Assembly: GCA_029204225.1 (NCBI GenBank)
Contig: CM055099.1
Coordinates: forward strand, 57,421,982 to 57,485,981
Reading direction: 5' to 3'
Source: Diphasiastrum complanatum
Taxonomy: Eukaryota; Streptophyta; Lycopodiopsida; Lycopodiales; Lycopodiaceae
Length of the DNA stretch: 64,000 bases
The notes under the pieces are model-generated. The model was not told the DNA's origin. It saw only the letters and a program-made list of their open reading frames with translations, and ran no database searches. Below, piece after piece: positions 46,990-58,741 of this stretch (positions within the stretch are counted from its first letter, which is position 1; each line of letters begins with the position of its first letter). Both the position numbers and the translations under genes were made by a program.

Positions 46990-47243
46990 GTGCCAACTTT
47001 TCCTGCCAGACTTTTCTTTTATTGTGATACTGAACCTAAAGAAGGTGGCGAAACACCAATTGTTTTGAGTCACGTTGTCTATGAGAAAATGGTTAACGAA
47101 TATCCTCAATTTGTAAACGATTTGGAAGAAAAAGGTTTGCTCTATATCAGAGTACTTGGAACAGGAGATGATCTGTCCTCTCCTATTGGCCGAGGCTGGC
47201 AATCATCATTCATGACCAATGATAAGGTCCTAGCTGAAGAGAG
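46990..47243 (+). CDS. TauD/TfdA-like dioxygenase, exon 2 of 3
   Basis: Acceptor TTGCAG at 46,984-46,989; 84 codons plus two bases; donor GT at 47,244. Reads VPTFPARLFFYCDTEPKEGG, ETPIVLSHVVYEKM, LEEKGLLYIRVLG and SSPIGRGWQSSF, the central part of the family's jelly-roll fold. Phase 2 at the end: AG joins the G of exon 3 to make R225. Intron 2 is 2,050 bp. Confidence 0.95.
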
Positions 47244-47857
47244 GTATTAACAACTTGATACTCTCAAAAAATCTGAATGCCGTGATGTTTCATGTGCTTG
47301 CTCATTTGTTCTTGCATTTCTATTTGCTTGATTTTTTGCACACAGTGCTGGTTTCTACTGCAGGAGTACATTTTGAGCGTGTTTCCCAATTCCAGCCAAA
47401 TATCTTAATTGCATATAGTTTTCCATGGCAAAGCTAGTTTGTGCATGGATTAAGAGGAGGTAAGCCGTTGGAAAACAGTCTCAATGATTCACTCCAATGC
47501 AAGTTTCTTTATATTTTTTAGCAAACTAGAAAGTCGCATCTCCTCCATATTCCACATTGCTTCCATAGAGCCTTCCTTGCTTTGGAATGTCATTCAGGAC
47601 CCTTTTTAATTGCTATATGTGCCGAATATGTTGCTGAAAAATGCAATATATGCAGTAGAAAAATAATTAGATATTATTTCGACGATGGAGACCTCCGGAA
47701 GAGTTCCAAAGTAGGGCCTTTAGCCTTATGACAGAAAAAGTCTAAACCAAATAAGGGGGGGTTAAAAATGACAATTATGCCGTGTAGAAACAATTGCAGG
47801 GCGGGTACTCATATGCCTATAACAGAGAAGTATCGACTGTGATTCTTACATAGAATT

Positions 47858-48440
47858 AATGAACCGTTATCGGTTCACCACGGTTCACCGTACGGTTCTC
47901 AGAAAATCTACCCAGGAACCGTGGTGAACCGTACAGGTATTTAATTAATTAATTAATCAATTCTTTTTTTGTCCCACCCCCAAAATTAGCCCAAAAAATC
48001 CTTAAAAAATGCCAAAAAAATTTCAGAAAAAGCAGACTCCCTACAAGTAAAATGCCAAAAAAATTTCAGAAAAAGCAGACTCCCTACAAATTTTCAGAAA
48101 AAGCAGACCCCTCTCTCTCAACCTCTACCACAAAAAATGAGAAATGAGGGTCAATAACGAGCTATGAGGGGTTTTGGGGGGAAATTTAGGAAAATTAATC
48201 AATTATTTTTTTAGATGAACCGAACTGTGGTACGGTTCTTGCCACGGTTCCCAGAGCCCACGGTTTTGGGAACCGTGGGTTCTATGCCGTGTATGGTTCA
48301 CCACAGTTCTGAGAACCGTACAGTGAACCGTACGGTTCTCAGAAAATTTAAGGGGGAACCATGGTGATTAATTAATTAATTAATTTTTTGGTTCCTACCC
48401 CCAAAAACAGCCTAAAATATGCAAAAAAAAGGCCAAAAAA
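47858..48440. repeat. AACCGT-dense repeat in intron 2
   Basis: About a dozen AACCGT/ACGGTT words, many in dyads such as ACCGTACGGT. Two direct arms about 425 bp apart share CGTACGGTTCTCAGAAAAT, then AATTAATTAATTAATT and CCTACCCCCAAAA. Between them are three near-copies of AAATTTCAGAAAAAGCAGAC (about 48,026-48,110). It looks like a non-autonomous DNA transposon or a composite of two; I could not define target duplications. Confidence 0.65.
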
Positions 48441-49293
48441 AGTGTCTGTGTCTGTGAAATGTTCCCTTACTTGTATTAGTTCTCTGATGTTCATTCTCAA
48501 TTGTGAGCATGTTCACAACAATTATCAATCACAGACATTGAAAACTTTAAAGTAGAATTACAACATTGATTTTTTATATCTTAGAGGTGCACAATGCTCC
48601 CAGATAATGAGATTTGTCAGGCTTATGAATCATTTTGGTACATTATATGTCAATGGTATCTCCTTGGCTAAGCCAACTGCACAGTTTGTCATGCAGCTAC
48701 AAGCAAAAACATGATGTATGTAAGTTCATGCTCTAAGGATCTTCCTTTTCTTGCCATTCGTAAGTATACACCTTTCCACTCTTCCAAGCATCATCTTATG
48801 GTGAATGGGTCTCCAACCTTTGAGATGTCTTTCTGGCAAAGTTGACTCATGCAATACACTCAATTGTGTTTTGTGCAAGCCTTGGAAAAATCCACCTGCA
48901 ACATGCACCTGAGTTAATCTTGTGGAGACCGTAAGGTACAGAGTAGTCATGGTTCTGGTCTTGAACTTTCAGCAATAGCTATTCTAGATTGTAGAGGCTG
49001 AAAAATAGTTGCGACGAGACATGCAACTTATTATTGTTACTGGCATGGTTGTGATTGAAGTGTCAAATAATTTATTAAAATACATAGGTTAAAAACTGGG
49101 TTATTTGATCTAATTTCTTTACATGTTGGAAACTTGTGCATGCTTATTCTTGTAACTTTGAGTGTGATTTCTGAAACCAGTAGTTCTCATTGTTTGTTAA
49201 CTAGTAATTTGATCGACAAGTGTGATGTGGGACTACTCTTTTTAGGTAGTTGCTTGCATAAAGAACTAATTTTCTTCTACTACATCTATGAAG

Positions 49294-49657
49294 GGCCGCC
49301 AAGGCAGGAATGCGACTTGAGTGGCTCGATGGTGGATGCGTCAGGACCATATCAGGTCCACTTCCAGCTATCAAATATGATTATCGACATGGTAGAAAGG
49401 TGTGGTTTAACAGTATGGTAGCAGCCTATACAGGATGGGAGGATGCACGCAATAAGCCTGAAAAAGCTGTGATGTTTGGCGATGGCTCACCACTACCTGC
49501 TGATGCAGTCCTTGCTTGCTTGGAGATGCTTAACAAGGAGTGTGTTGCCTTTTCTTGGCATCAGGGTGATATTTTGCTCTTGGACAATATTATGGTGCAG
49601 CATTCTCGAAGGCCTTTTAAACCCCCTCGTCGTATTTTGGCTTCACTGACTAAATAG
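49294..49657 (+). CDS. TauD/TfdA-like dioxygenase, exon 3 of 3
   Basis: Acceptor AAG at 49,291-49,293 (ATGAAG/GGCCGCC), chosen because it restores the frame across intron 2 (R-AAKAGMRLEW) as in the family; the alternative AG at 49,305-49,306 would lose residues. It contains IKYDYRHGRKVWFNSMVAAY, FGDGSPLPADAV, WHQGDILLLDN and MVQHSRRPFKPPRRILASL. H328 in QHSRRPF is the third iron ligand, and R330/R331 are candidates for binding 2-oxoglutarate. Stop TAG 49,655-49,657. All expected residues are present, so the gene looks functional. Confidence 0.95.
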
Positions 49658-49785
49658 GCCATCAGCATTAGTGTGAGATAGCATCATCGGCCAAGTATTT
49701 GTGCAAAGGCTCGTTTGTATATATGTCTCTCACTTTTGTCACTGGTGGGAAATTTGTTACTACATAATTTTATTGTGCATAGAGG

Positions 49786-49791
49786 AATAAA
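49786..49791 (+). terminator. Probable polyadenylation signal of the dioxygenase gene
   Basis: AATAAA 129 bp after the stop codon, in an AT-rich 3' region. A plausible plant near-upstream element; other weaker candidates exist. Confidence 0.45.
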
Positions 49792-50206
49792 ATTTTATAT
49801 CATAAAGAGTATGATAACGCTCTACACCTTACTGCATATACCACCTGATAAGAGATTTCTTGGATAAATGCTTCTTGTGCCATGCTGTAGTTTACAAAGA
49901 ATGAGTATCTTAACATGAGCCTAAGTGTTTAAATTTTTTTTTTTGATAAGTATGAGAAGTGCTTTAGCAAATCTTGCCTTTATATTCATGCTGTTAAGAT
50001 TAGCCATGTATCAACAAATAAAGCAGTGTATGTTCAGCCTGGACTTCTCGGCAAGGACAGACTGATATGAACGTTTCTAAAAGATGGACGGCAGATTTAG
50101 TCCAGGAGAGATCTGTTGCAAAAGTCTTTGATAGCACCAAAAAGGAAACTCGATTGAGGTGATCAGTGAAAGTAAAACCCAAAATGAAGCACACTACAAG
50201 GATGTG

Positions 50207-50238
50207 TGTCTCTTGGCATGTGTACATGCCAAGAGACA
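50207..50238. repeat. Perfect 32-bp palindrome
   Basis: Arms TGTCTCTTGGCATGT and ACATGCCAAGAGACA (15 bp each) around a GT spacer, 550 bp downstream of the dioxygenase stop. Purpose unknown; it would form a stable hairpin in RNA or single-stranded DNA. Confidence 0.95.
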
Positions 50239-51035
50239 TATTTCAAGTTAGTATGCCCAAAGAAATTGGATGTGGACAGCCGGATGCACCTATCAGCCAC
50301 ATGACTTCACTTTGTAGAAAGGTTTTCATATCAAGGTCATTGATAAAAATAAAACTAAAAGCCTTGAGTTGGTATTCATGCTAAGATGCAAGCATTCCAA
50401 AAATCTTGGGACACAGAAGGAATCGGGTGAAGTTCGGTGGCCACAGTTGAATGTCACAAAGATCGGTGTGGGAGTAGAAAGAAGTACATCAACTTTAACT
50501 GTTGCCCATGATTGTTAGAATATGAGACAATAAACTTGCAAAACTCTTTCCAAGTTCTGTTGAGTTTTGCAACTTTGATTATCTCATGAACTCCTGGCAA
50601 CCTAATACACTTTATCATGCAGTAATTTCCTTATTACAGTAGCAAATATATTTCAACAATAAAGCCAGCGAGAAGCTACAGGTTTCTACCTCTCATCTTA
50701 CTGTACGGCCTAGCTGCATCGATTGAGCCTTGAGGTTTCCTGCATAATTAGCACAAGTCAAACATAGCAAACTAGCTTTATAATTCTGAAAGAGAAAGTG
50801 AAATGCAACATAAAAATATATCAAGGAAATTTCACACATGCATTATAATATATTATTTCAAGTTGCTAAAGTATGTAAAAGAATAACATGAACACAAAGT
50901 TCTTGATCTTTTGGCTGAAATTTTTTTAGGGGATCAATGGTCAAACCAGCGTTTTGCCTCTCAGAAGTGCAGTAGACAGATCTTATTTTCAATAGCTATT
51001 TGGTTGTTATTTGCTTTGGTTTTCAATAAATGCTC

Positions 51036-51240
51036 AGGGGAATGGGGGTTCCGGGGGCGGTAGCCCCTTGGTGGGGGGTTTGGGGGGCAACGCCCCCCAG
51101 TGACAGGGTCCGGTGGCTGTCAGTAGCCCCCCGAAAAACAGGGGGTCCGGGGGGCGTTAGCCCCCCGGTGGGGGTTTTTGGGGGCAACGCCAGCGGCGGG
51201 GTCCGAGGGCTGCCGGTAGACCCTGGCCCCGACGGTAAGG
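51036..51240. repeat. GC-rich hairpin tandem repeat, 2 units of about 97 bp
   Basis: Two diverged units, each of the form GGGGGTCCGGGGG.CG.TAGCCCC..GGTGGGGG..GGGGGCAACGCC, then a GGGTCCG.GGCTG..GGTAG tail. Short perfect stems occur inside (GGGGGCGGTAGCCCC; GGGGGGCAACGCCCCCC; GGGGGGCGTTAGCCCCCC). A glycine/proline-rich open frame crosses it, but the hairpin structure explains the sequence better. The surroundings are AT-rich. Confidence 0.85.
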
Positions 51241-51249
51241 CCTCTTAAT

Positions 51250-52774
51250 CAGAGCTTTCGTCTGATACCCATATGCCCCAAAAAAGAAACCAATTTTTTA
51301 AAAAAAAAATGTTTATGAAATTTTTTGGAAAAGTTCAGAAACACGTTTTTGAACCGCGTTTCAGAAACGCGCTGCATCTATGAGAAAGACAAATGTTGAA
51401 CCAATATGTGCAGCATAGTTCTCTAATATGTTTGTCAACCCCATTATCATAATTATAACTCGATGCTACTATAGACTCAAAATTAAACAGATTCACAGAT
51501 TTGTAGTAATCCGAAATATATAAATATGCAAAAAGATTGTATAGTAGAAGGAAGCAACAACATTATTCTGTAGCCATCAAATCAGGTTGGCGACTTTGTA
51601 CAACTTGAATTTAAAAAATTCACTTTGGCATTTACATTCTTGAGACATGATTGACACATTTAAAAATGTTAAAAAGGGCCATTTATGCATCAAGGCAAAT
51701 TTCTGAAACAAACTTCAAAGCTATAACCTAAATGGGAGGTTGGTAAGGTCTATAGAAGAGTTTCAAAAACCAAATATGCAATTTATAGCTTCTAAGAGTG
51801 CACACTGGAAAAGAAGTTGGATCTATCTATTTGGAGACTTCAGATTATTTTTGTTATTTTTGCTCCCAATTTTTATGATCATTAAAGTCTAGCACAATGA
51901 TGGAAGGCTTGTATTGTTCATCACAAATGTAGAATGTTATGGAGGTTAGCCTTCATAAAAGACACATACATAGCAACTTTCATGTAAAGCGTGTGCTCTC
52001 AACCTCAAGGCGCCCCACTATGAAATTCACACGTGTGGACCGACCACAACATGTACTTGTGATCTCCTAAGGTGTGTAGGTGTACCAAGATCAAGACTAG
52101 ATTGAGATTCAAGATCTATCTTTGATTCTATGGCAAAAACACACTACTACATGCATTCAATCACTTCCAACTCTCACTCACACGTGTGGGAAGTATCCAA
52201 AAATTATTCTAAGTAAAAACAAGCTGCTCTCCTCGGGTAGAGAGAAAATCATCATGAGCTCTCGGGTAGAGAGAGAAAGCTAGAAAATCACTTACACTCA
52301 AAATCCACTCAATCTCTTTATCAATTAGATCCAAATGAGAAGTACAATGATACTAGTAGATCCACGGGCTACCACAATGCTTAACTATGATTAGACCACA
52401 CTTTTGCCACCTCTTAATCCTATTGGACCATTGATCCATTCACCTCTAAATTCTATTGGACCATTTTCAAGCAAATCTCAAATTCTATTGGACCCCTCAA
52501 GGTTCCACCTCTAAATCCTATTGGACCTCTTAAATTTCATCAAACAAAAGTATTACACTTGTCTACACTCTAATTGGCACGAGTTTAGCCTCTTACTCTA
52601 TTTTGGCTAAATAGTGGCATTACAAGTGGAAATAGGTAATTTGCCATCTATGCCAAATTTGGTCCTATCAACATCCTACACCTAGATGCTTGATATCAAA
52701 AACATAAGACCCCTATATCTAACATAGATAATCTTTTTCAATCCTTCACACTCCTAAAAAATTATCTATGAAGA
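51250..52774. other. Unassigned stretch, partly a Copia LTR
   Basis: No gene. 52,420-52,530 repeats TCTAAAT(C)CTATTGGACC four times (ATTGG is an inverted CCAAT word) and 52,230-52,275 repeats CTCTCGGGTAGAGAG twice. The right part (about 51,950-52,720) lies just beyond the 3' end of the minus-strand Copia tail and is probably its LTR, perhaps starting TGTTAGATATAGGGG near 52,724. Confidence 0.45.
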
Positions 52775-52925
52775 TTTAAGCATTGATCTTGATATAACTC
52801 CAAGATTAGATCTATGCTTGATGAAAGCACTTTTGCTCAAAGGCTTGGTGAGTAGATCGGCAATACAAGAGGACGAGTTGACATGCTCCAAATAGATTTC
52901 TCTTCTCCCGAAGGACTTCTACCTA
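52775..52925 (-). pseudogene. Copia RNase H C-terminus (minus strand)
   Basis: The minus-strand frame reads GRREIYLEHVNSSSCIADLL followed by TKPLSKSAFIKHRSNLGV. ADLLTKPL plus RSNLGV is the standard end of a Copia polyprotein. It abuts the start of the plus-strand Copia fragment at 52,930, so two unrelated Copia remnants meet here head to head. Confidence 0.8.
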
Positions 52926-52929
52926 CTTT

Positions 52930-54393
52930 ATGAAGAACAAATTTGAAGCGTTTAAGTTCTTCAAGCAGTTCAAAGCATCTGCAGCAAATCAAACCCAGAG
53001 GAAGATCAAGGCTCTACGCACATATGGAGGGGGAGAGTATATCTCCACAGAATTCAAGGAGTTCTGCAAGGCTAGCGGAATACATCAACAATTTACAACC
53101 AACTATTCACCTTAGTCCAATGGTATAATTGAATGGAAGAATAGGACACTCATCGAAAGTGCCTCTCTTCCAAATAAATTCTGGGCAGAAGCTGTTACTA
53201 TAGCTACCTATTTGCAGAATCGATCCATCACCAAAGCCCTAAATAGCAAGACACCTTATGAGGTGTGGACGTGATCAAAACCATCACTCAAAAATATTCG
53301 AGTGTTTGGATGCATTGCTTTCGCTTAGATCCCTGAAGATCTAAGAAAAAAACTGGATGACGATCCACTTCATCTACCACAAGGAAAAAGCTGATGATAA
53401 ATCCGACCTAAGTATCGAGCAACCAAATTTTGATCCAGGGATTCAACTGCAGAATATCAACTCTGACTCAGACAATGAGTCAGAACCTCAACGAGTTAAC
53501 CCACATCAAAGGACCGAGGTTCAACCCAGAAGGTCGAACAGGTCCAGACAGCCTCTATTCATATTTATGGATGATCCGGCCTGCTACTTTGTGTAGGAAC
53601 CAACCACCGTTTTTTAAGTTATGTCTATTCCTGATGCTGAACAGTGGAAAGCAACGATGGACACCGAATTTGATTCTCTGATGGAGAATCAAACATGGAC
53701 AGTCACTACTCGTTTCAATCCATCATGGCTCACTGATGTACGCAATCATCTACACGCGACCAGATCTTGCATATTCGATCAGTACACTTAGCCAGTTCCT
53801 ATCAAATCCAGGCTTAACTCACTGGAAAGCGCTAACAAAGGTTATGAAGTACATCCAAGCAACAAAAACTCTCAGCATCTGCTTCGGAGGCAGCCAAACT
53901 GCCAACATACTTGAAGCCTACATAGATGTGGATTGGGCAGGAGATGTCGATACCAAAAAATCAACTTCTAGATTTGTATTTTTATACAACCCAATCTCAT
54001 GGAACAGCCGGAAGCAGACCTCAGTTGCATTATCATCAATGGAATTTGAATACATAGCTTCCACAAATGCAACCAAAGAGGCGATTTGGCTAAAGCAACT
54101 GCTTGCAGACATCAACCTTGCACAAACACTTCTTACAACAATCTATTGTGTCAATCAAAGCACAATAGCGTTATGCAATCCAAGATTTCACTCTCAAAGC
54201 AAACATATTGAAATCATATATCATTACCTTAGAGAGAAAGTGCATAGCAAGGAAGTAGCATTGGTTTTCCGCAGAACAAACTACAAGGCAGCAAATTACT
54301 TCACAAAAGCTCTATCAAGGGAGCAACATCTCAGATTTAACGATATGTTAAATTTGAAGATCAAAGTTTTTCAATATTCACGTTAAGGGAGGG
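52930..54393 (+). pseudogene. Copia integrase to RNase H, internally deleted
   Basis: An integrase piece at 52,930-53,350 (KIKALRTYGGGEYISTEFKE, IIEWKNRTLIESA, FWAEAVTIATYLQNRSI) has several stops. A hydrophilic linker frame follows at 53,357-53,596 (VQPRRSNRSRQPLF), then the start of RT (DAEQWKATMDTEFDSLMENQ) at about 53,630-53,690. Nearly all of RT is missing. From 53,736 one clean frame of 216 codons gives the RNase H (YIDVDWAGDVDTKKSTSRFV, SMEFEYIASTNATKEAIWL, SKHIEIIYHYLREKV, ANYFTKALSREQHLRFNDML). AAGGGAGGG at 54,385-54,393 is the polypurine tract. Confidence 0.9.
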
Positions 54394-55156
54394 TGTTAGA
54401 TTTCTTATGCTCAGCAATCGTTCAAGTAATGAGCATCTTGTAAACCGAAGGCCGACTACATGTTTCGGACCTTCGCATTTTTTACCTTTGAGATTTTTGT
54501 GTCTTAATCGTTTTTAAGACACCTTCGTCTTTTCTGCATTTTTCGCACCTTCACGAAAAATGCGACACAATGGCCAGAATGCCTTAGAATCTATTTCAAG
54601 CCCACCGTCGTCTTTTTCGCATTTTTCCCTGCCTTCGCTCTAGAGGCACCTTCGAGATTTTTTGCACCTTCGGGATTTACATACTTTCAGTCTAAGGACA
54701 CCTTCAGGTTTTTTGGGTTTTCAATAGTGGCGGACCGACGTCGCCAGCTTATCATCAATCCTAAAAACAGCTGGACAACCAAATATCTAGCGGTTACCAA
54801 CTTTGTACATATACAAAGATTGGCATAAATAACATTCAATAGATATTTTTGAAGACACTTGTAAATATATACTAGCTGAATCAAGCTATGTATAAGTTAA
54901 TCAAAGTGTTGTCTTAACACAGTTCTTCTATAGCCAGCGTTATCACACTCAGCAAGTTGAAGTTATTACTTCAAGCCATTGTACTCACTTTTGATATTAA
55001 TCAGAGTGAAAGTTTTGTCTCACTATTGTCTTGTTCATTTGCACAATTCTGTATGAATCATTTTTCTTAAATATTTTTGCTGCTAACTATTGCGTTTCCG
55101 TTCCTACATGCCTACGCACAAAGCTTCGAGCTTTCGCTGCCGGTCATCCCCTACGA
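54394..55156 (+). mobile_element. Copia 3' LTR (TGTTAGATTTCTTATG)
   Basis: Starts directly after the polypurine tract. 54,470-54,710 is the same CTTCGCATTTTT/CACCTTCG word-rich tract as at 29,890-31,690. A U5-like part follows (TCTCACTATTGTCTTGTTCA near 55,020). The right end is uncertain (CA at about 55,156). No second LTR of this copy is in the window. Confidence 0.65.
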
Positions 55157-55972
55157 CATGGAGGACATGCTTAGAATATATGTTTCTAATAAGTAGAATA
55201 GGGCAAAAAACACCTTATCCCAATTGAGTTTGCTTACAATAATCTTCAATGTGTCTCTAAGTACAACATGCTTATGTAAATTATAGTTGTTGTAAAAACA
55301 AGGGGCATTAAACTCCAAAAGGTAGTTGGTCTTTTGACATATCTAGAAAGATGCTAGCGTGTGAGAAAGTCCAGAGTGCTTAGGATTGAGTGAGACAATA
55401 CACAAATGTTAAGAGAGCTTCTAAGAAATTCCAAGAAATATTTCCAAAGAAGATGACTAGGCCAAATGAGGGGGTCCAACGTTCGTACACAAAATAGGTT
55501 CATACAACAATACAATTGTTCCTTAAAAGGTTGACTTTTCATATCCTTACATCACTTGAGAAAGATAACCAACATAACAACCAAAGAACCAATCGAAGAA
55601 GCCATTTCATTTATAGCCAACACAGAAGAGCATTTGGACTTTTTCACCCAACCAACTCAGTTTGTAGAATCCAACATGACAAAGCTTTTAGACAAAATAT
55701 AGATTAAGGCATTGACAAGCATATCATCGTCAATACATGTTAAGTATATTGAATTCAAAAGTGGTCTCTAGGGCCACACACAAGAGTTGAGCAAGGGAAG
55801 CTAAAGAATTGGAACTACCTTACACTGTCTTCCTTCGATCGACTCTACTTAGAGATGTTTTATATTTTGTATGTTGTCATTGTGGCGTCGACGAGCCCCA
55901 CCCCTCAGGGAGAGAAAAGGAGGCCTTCATCATGCCCCTTATTGGAGAACTTCCTAGACATTCTTGGACTTA
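55157..55972. other. Unassigned stretch
   Basis: No coding content or repeat structure that I can support; ordinary AT-rich sequence into which the TTCAC Copia inserted at 55,978. Confidence 0.4.
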
Positions 55973-55977
55973 TTCAC

Positions 55978-56276
55978 TGTAGGAAAAATACTAAGAATTC
56001 TCCTTCAGAGAACACGATGAAAGTTTGAATAAATCAAACTAATATCAGTGTCTTCAATCGTGTCTGATTCTTGTCTATGTACTAATAGAACAGTTTCTAC
56101 TTTGATTGAATAAAGCATGCGGATTTAAGAGATATATGCGTGAGTGTGATAGACAATTTTAGACAATCAGAACAATCGAGAAAAATCATTTGTTGAGAAA
56201 CTTTGATCAGTCGAATTTTTATAATTTTGATTTTGATTCATTTGTATACATCTCTTGCTGCCTTGTTGCTTTGATG
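55978..56276 (-). repeat. Truncated 3' LTR of the TTCAC Copia
   Basis: 299 bp starting TGTAGGAAAAATAC on the + strand. Matches 58,742-59,038. The match stops at ..TTGCTTTGATG, where coding text of the polyprotein takes over (minus-strand DDERELPSGHDSERVKIRV). Confidence 0.92.
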
Positions 56277-56299
56277 CTGAATTCAAACTAGTGATTTGA

Positions 56300-57365
56300 G
56301 TCTTTCATGTACTCGAATTTTAACTCTCTCTGAATCATGTCCAGATGGTAATTCTCGTTCATCATCTGCTTGCTTTACTTCTATTGTTGGTAACTCATAA
56401 TAAGTCTTGAGAATTTCATAGCCGACTAAGTCACTGTCTGATATGTACTTTGACTCATCGAATTTGACATCTCAAACAACTTTTATTCAGCCAGTTTCGG
56501 GTATGTAGACTCGATAATATGACGAATGTTACTCGAATCCTACCAGAAAACCTTGTTCTGTCTTTTCATCGAGTTTATTTCTCAATTTGTCTGGTATGTG
56601 CATATAAACTGCACATCCGAATGTACAAACATGAGCCAGATTTGGCTTCGACTTTTTCCATATTTTGTGAGGAGTTTGATTCGATATTCGAGATTTTAGA
56701 ATTCGAAATTTTAGAATTCGATTCTGAAGATAGTTCGATGTAGCCACTGCTTCCGCCCACAACTGCTTTGGTGCTTTCACATGAGCCACCATACACCTGG
56801 CAGCTTCCATTAGTGTACGATTTCTTCATTCAACAATTCCATTGTGCCGAAGTGTGTATGATGCAGTCTTCGTATGCATAATACCTCAATCAGTACAAAA
56901 AGTTTTGAATTCGTTGGAAATGTACTCACCTCCACGATCTATGCGAATTTGCTTCAACTTGTTGTCTGTCTGCTTCTCAACCCAATTCGTATGCTCAACT
57001 AATTTTTTGAAAGCTTCTGATTTTGTACAAATAAAGTATACTACGACAAACTTGCAGAAGTCATCAATAAACATTATGAAGTATTTTGCATCACCTAAAG
57101 ACAATACTCCGAATGATCCACAAATATTCGAATGTATAAGTTCCAGTACCTTGGTTGCTCTATAAACATCTTTACTAAAAGGTGTTCAAGTCATTTTGCC
57201 TTTAAAACAGGATTCGCAGGTAGTTCGAATATCTTGACTCTTGATTTCGACTCCTTCAATTCTCTGACTCTTGTTGGCTTGGTACAAGGCTTCCATGTTT
57301 ATGTGACATAACCTCTTGTGCCACAGAATATCTGTCGATTCTTGAGTTTGATTTGCTTGTTCGAC
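56300..57365 (-). pseudogene. Copia integrase
   Basis: The minus-strand text in several frames has FIMFIDDFCKFVVVYFICTK and RIDRGGEYISNEFKTFC (57,104-56,886), then HNGIVE and NRTLMEAARCMVAHVKAPKQ, LWAEAVATSNYLQNRI and VCTFGCAVYMHIPDKLRNKL to about 56,529. The three catalytic acids (D, D, E) are visible. There are stops and frame changes. A short AGAATTCGA(A/T)TTT duplication (56,685-56,722) adds a few residues after QNRI. Ends at the deletion junction near 56,276. Confidence 0.9.
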
Positions 57366-58630
57366 TCAAGTTCGAATGCTCAAGTGATACAAATTACCAT
57401 CTATGTTACCTTTAGCAACTAGGTTATCCGAATCTTCATCGAACAATTTACAAGAGTCCCTTGTGAAGGTTACTGACATTCCTGTATCGACTATCTTTGC
57501 TACGGATAGAAGATCTTTATCAAGAGTAGGAACATAGAGAAATTCCTCCAGTTTCTTGTCACCCTGATTCATGTCTAACCACAGTACACCAGTTCCATCA
57601 ACTACATGCTTAGAACCATCTCCAAGTATAATGAATCTCGAATAATTTGTCTTCTTATACTTAGACAAAATTTGTTTCAAGAAAACAGAGTGTGAGTTTC
57701 TTGTTTTCCTCTCTTCTGTTGCTCTGGAGCATTCAGCTTTGTATTCGACACAATTTGGATTTGAAGTTTCGCTTTGATTCTGCTCCTTTTTGTTCCTGGG
57801 ATTTTGATAATAGTCTACTGCTGCATGACCCCATTCATGACAATGAATACAATCAATCTTTGGATTTAACCAACATTTGTCTTCTGTATGACCTGATCTT
57901 TTGCATCTTTTGCAAATCTTCCTATCACCAGAATCTTTTTGTTGTTTTCCTGATTGTTGGTCATTTGTCTTGGATTCGTCTGAACGATTTCCATTCTTCT
58001 TAGATGACTCCCTCTGAGACTTAGACTTCTTCGAAGATTTATTCTTCTGAGTGAATAGAGCTTTTTTTGAATCACCATTATCGTCATAGCATTCGCGAGC
58101 TTCTACTTCCTCTTTGACTCCATCTATCGCCTTTTGAAGTGTCATAGTCGAATATTTCGTGAGTAAAGTTTGAGTTTTGTGGGATGACCTGGGTAGGGCT
58201 CGAAGAAAATAGCTAACCGATTTTCCTTTGAGATTGCATTTTTCGTGCTGGAATTCTGCAAAGAGATAAACAGATCCTTTATCTTTTGTACGAAAGTGGT
58301 CAGATCTTTGCCGTCCCATTGTAGGTAAGTCAATTGGTCTTCCAAGAACATGATTTGATTACGAGATCTAGTCTCATTCTTGGTTTGCAATTCTTCCCAC
58401 AATTCTTTCGCGTTCGAAGTTGATGAAAGATCTAGCATTATGTTGTCATTCACTGAAGACGCAATAATTGCTATAGCTTTGTCATTTTTCAAACTCCATT
58501 CACGAAGTTCTTTGCCAGGAGTAATTGGCTTCTCTTCTGTTGATTCTACCCATTGCCAAAGACCTTCGCCCTTCAGTATGAGTGAAGTCTTTAACTTCCA
58601 GATTAAATAATTCGAATTTTTTGTATCCAA
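57366..58630 (-). pseudogene. Copia gag and protease
   Basis: A frame from 58,630 (MDTKNSNYLIWKLKTSLILK) is the UBN2-type Copia gag. It shifts frame near 58,290 and continues to 57,366 with a basic linker, a first zinc knuckle CKRCKRSGHTEDKC (C-x2-C-x4-H-x4-C), a second incomplete one (CIHCHEWGHAAVDY), then the protease region with ILGDGSKHVVDGTG, where DSGAS.H would be expected, and the pre-integrase TLDKDLLSVAKIVDTGMSV. The altered protease motif and frameshift make it non-functional. Confidence 0.9.
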
Positions 58631-58728
58631 GGTCGTACTGATCTTAGACTAAATGTTGTTGATCGAAGACATCTTCTAATCTTTCGAATAAGCTCCAGAT
58701 ACGGTTGTTGATGGATGTGAGGGGGTGC

Positions 58729-58740
58729 GCTCTGATACCA
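58729..58740 (-). promoter_or_regulatory. Primer-binding site, initiator tRNA-Met type (Copia)
   Basis: TGGTATCAGAGC on the minus strand, one base inside the 5' LTR. Same primer as the chromovirus at 44,369-44,380. Confidence 0.95.
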
Positions 58741-58741
58741 T

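Noticed and set aside
47255-47437. 60-residue frame after dioxygenase exon 2
   Set aside because: Lies in intron 2, and the family protein continues at exon 3 with a perfect frame join.
51030-51248. 72-residue Gly/Pro-rich protein
   Set aside because: Explained by the GC-rich hairpin repeat; no homology-like features and an implausible composition.
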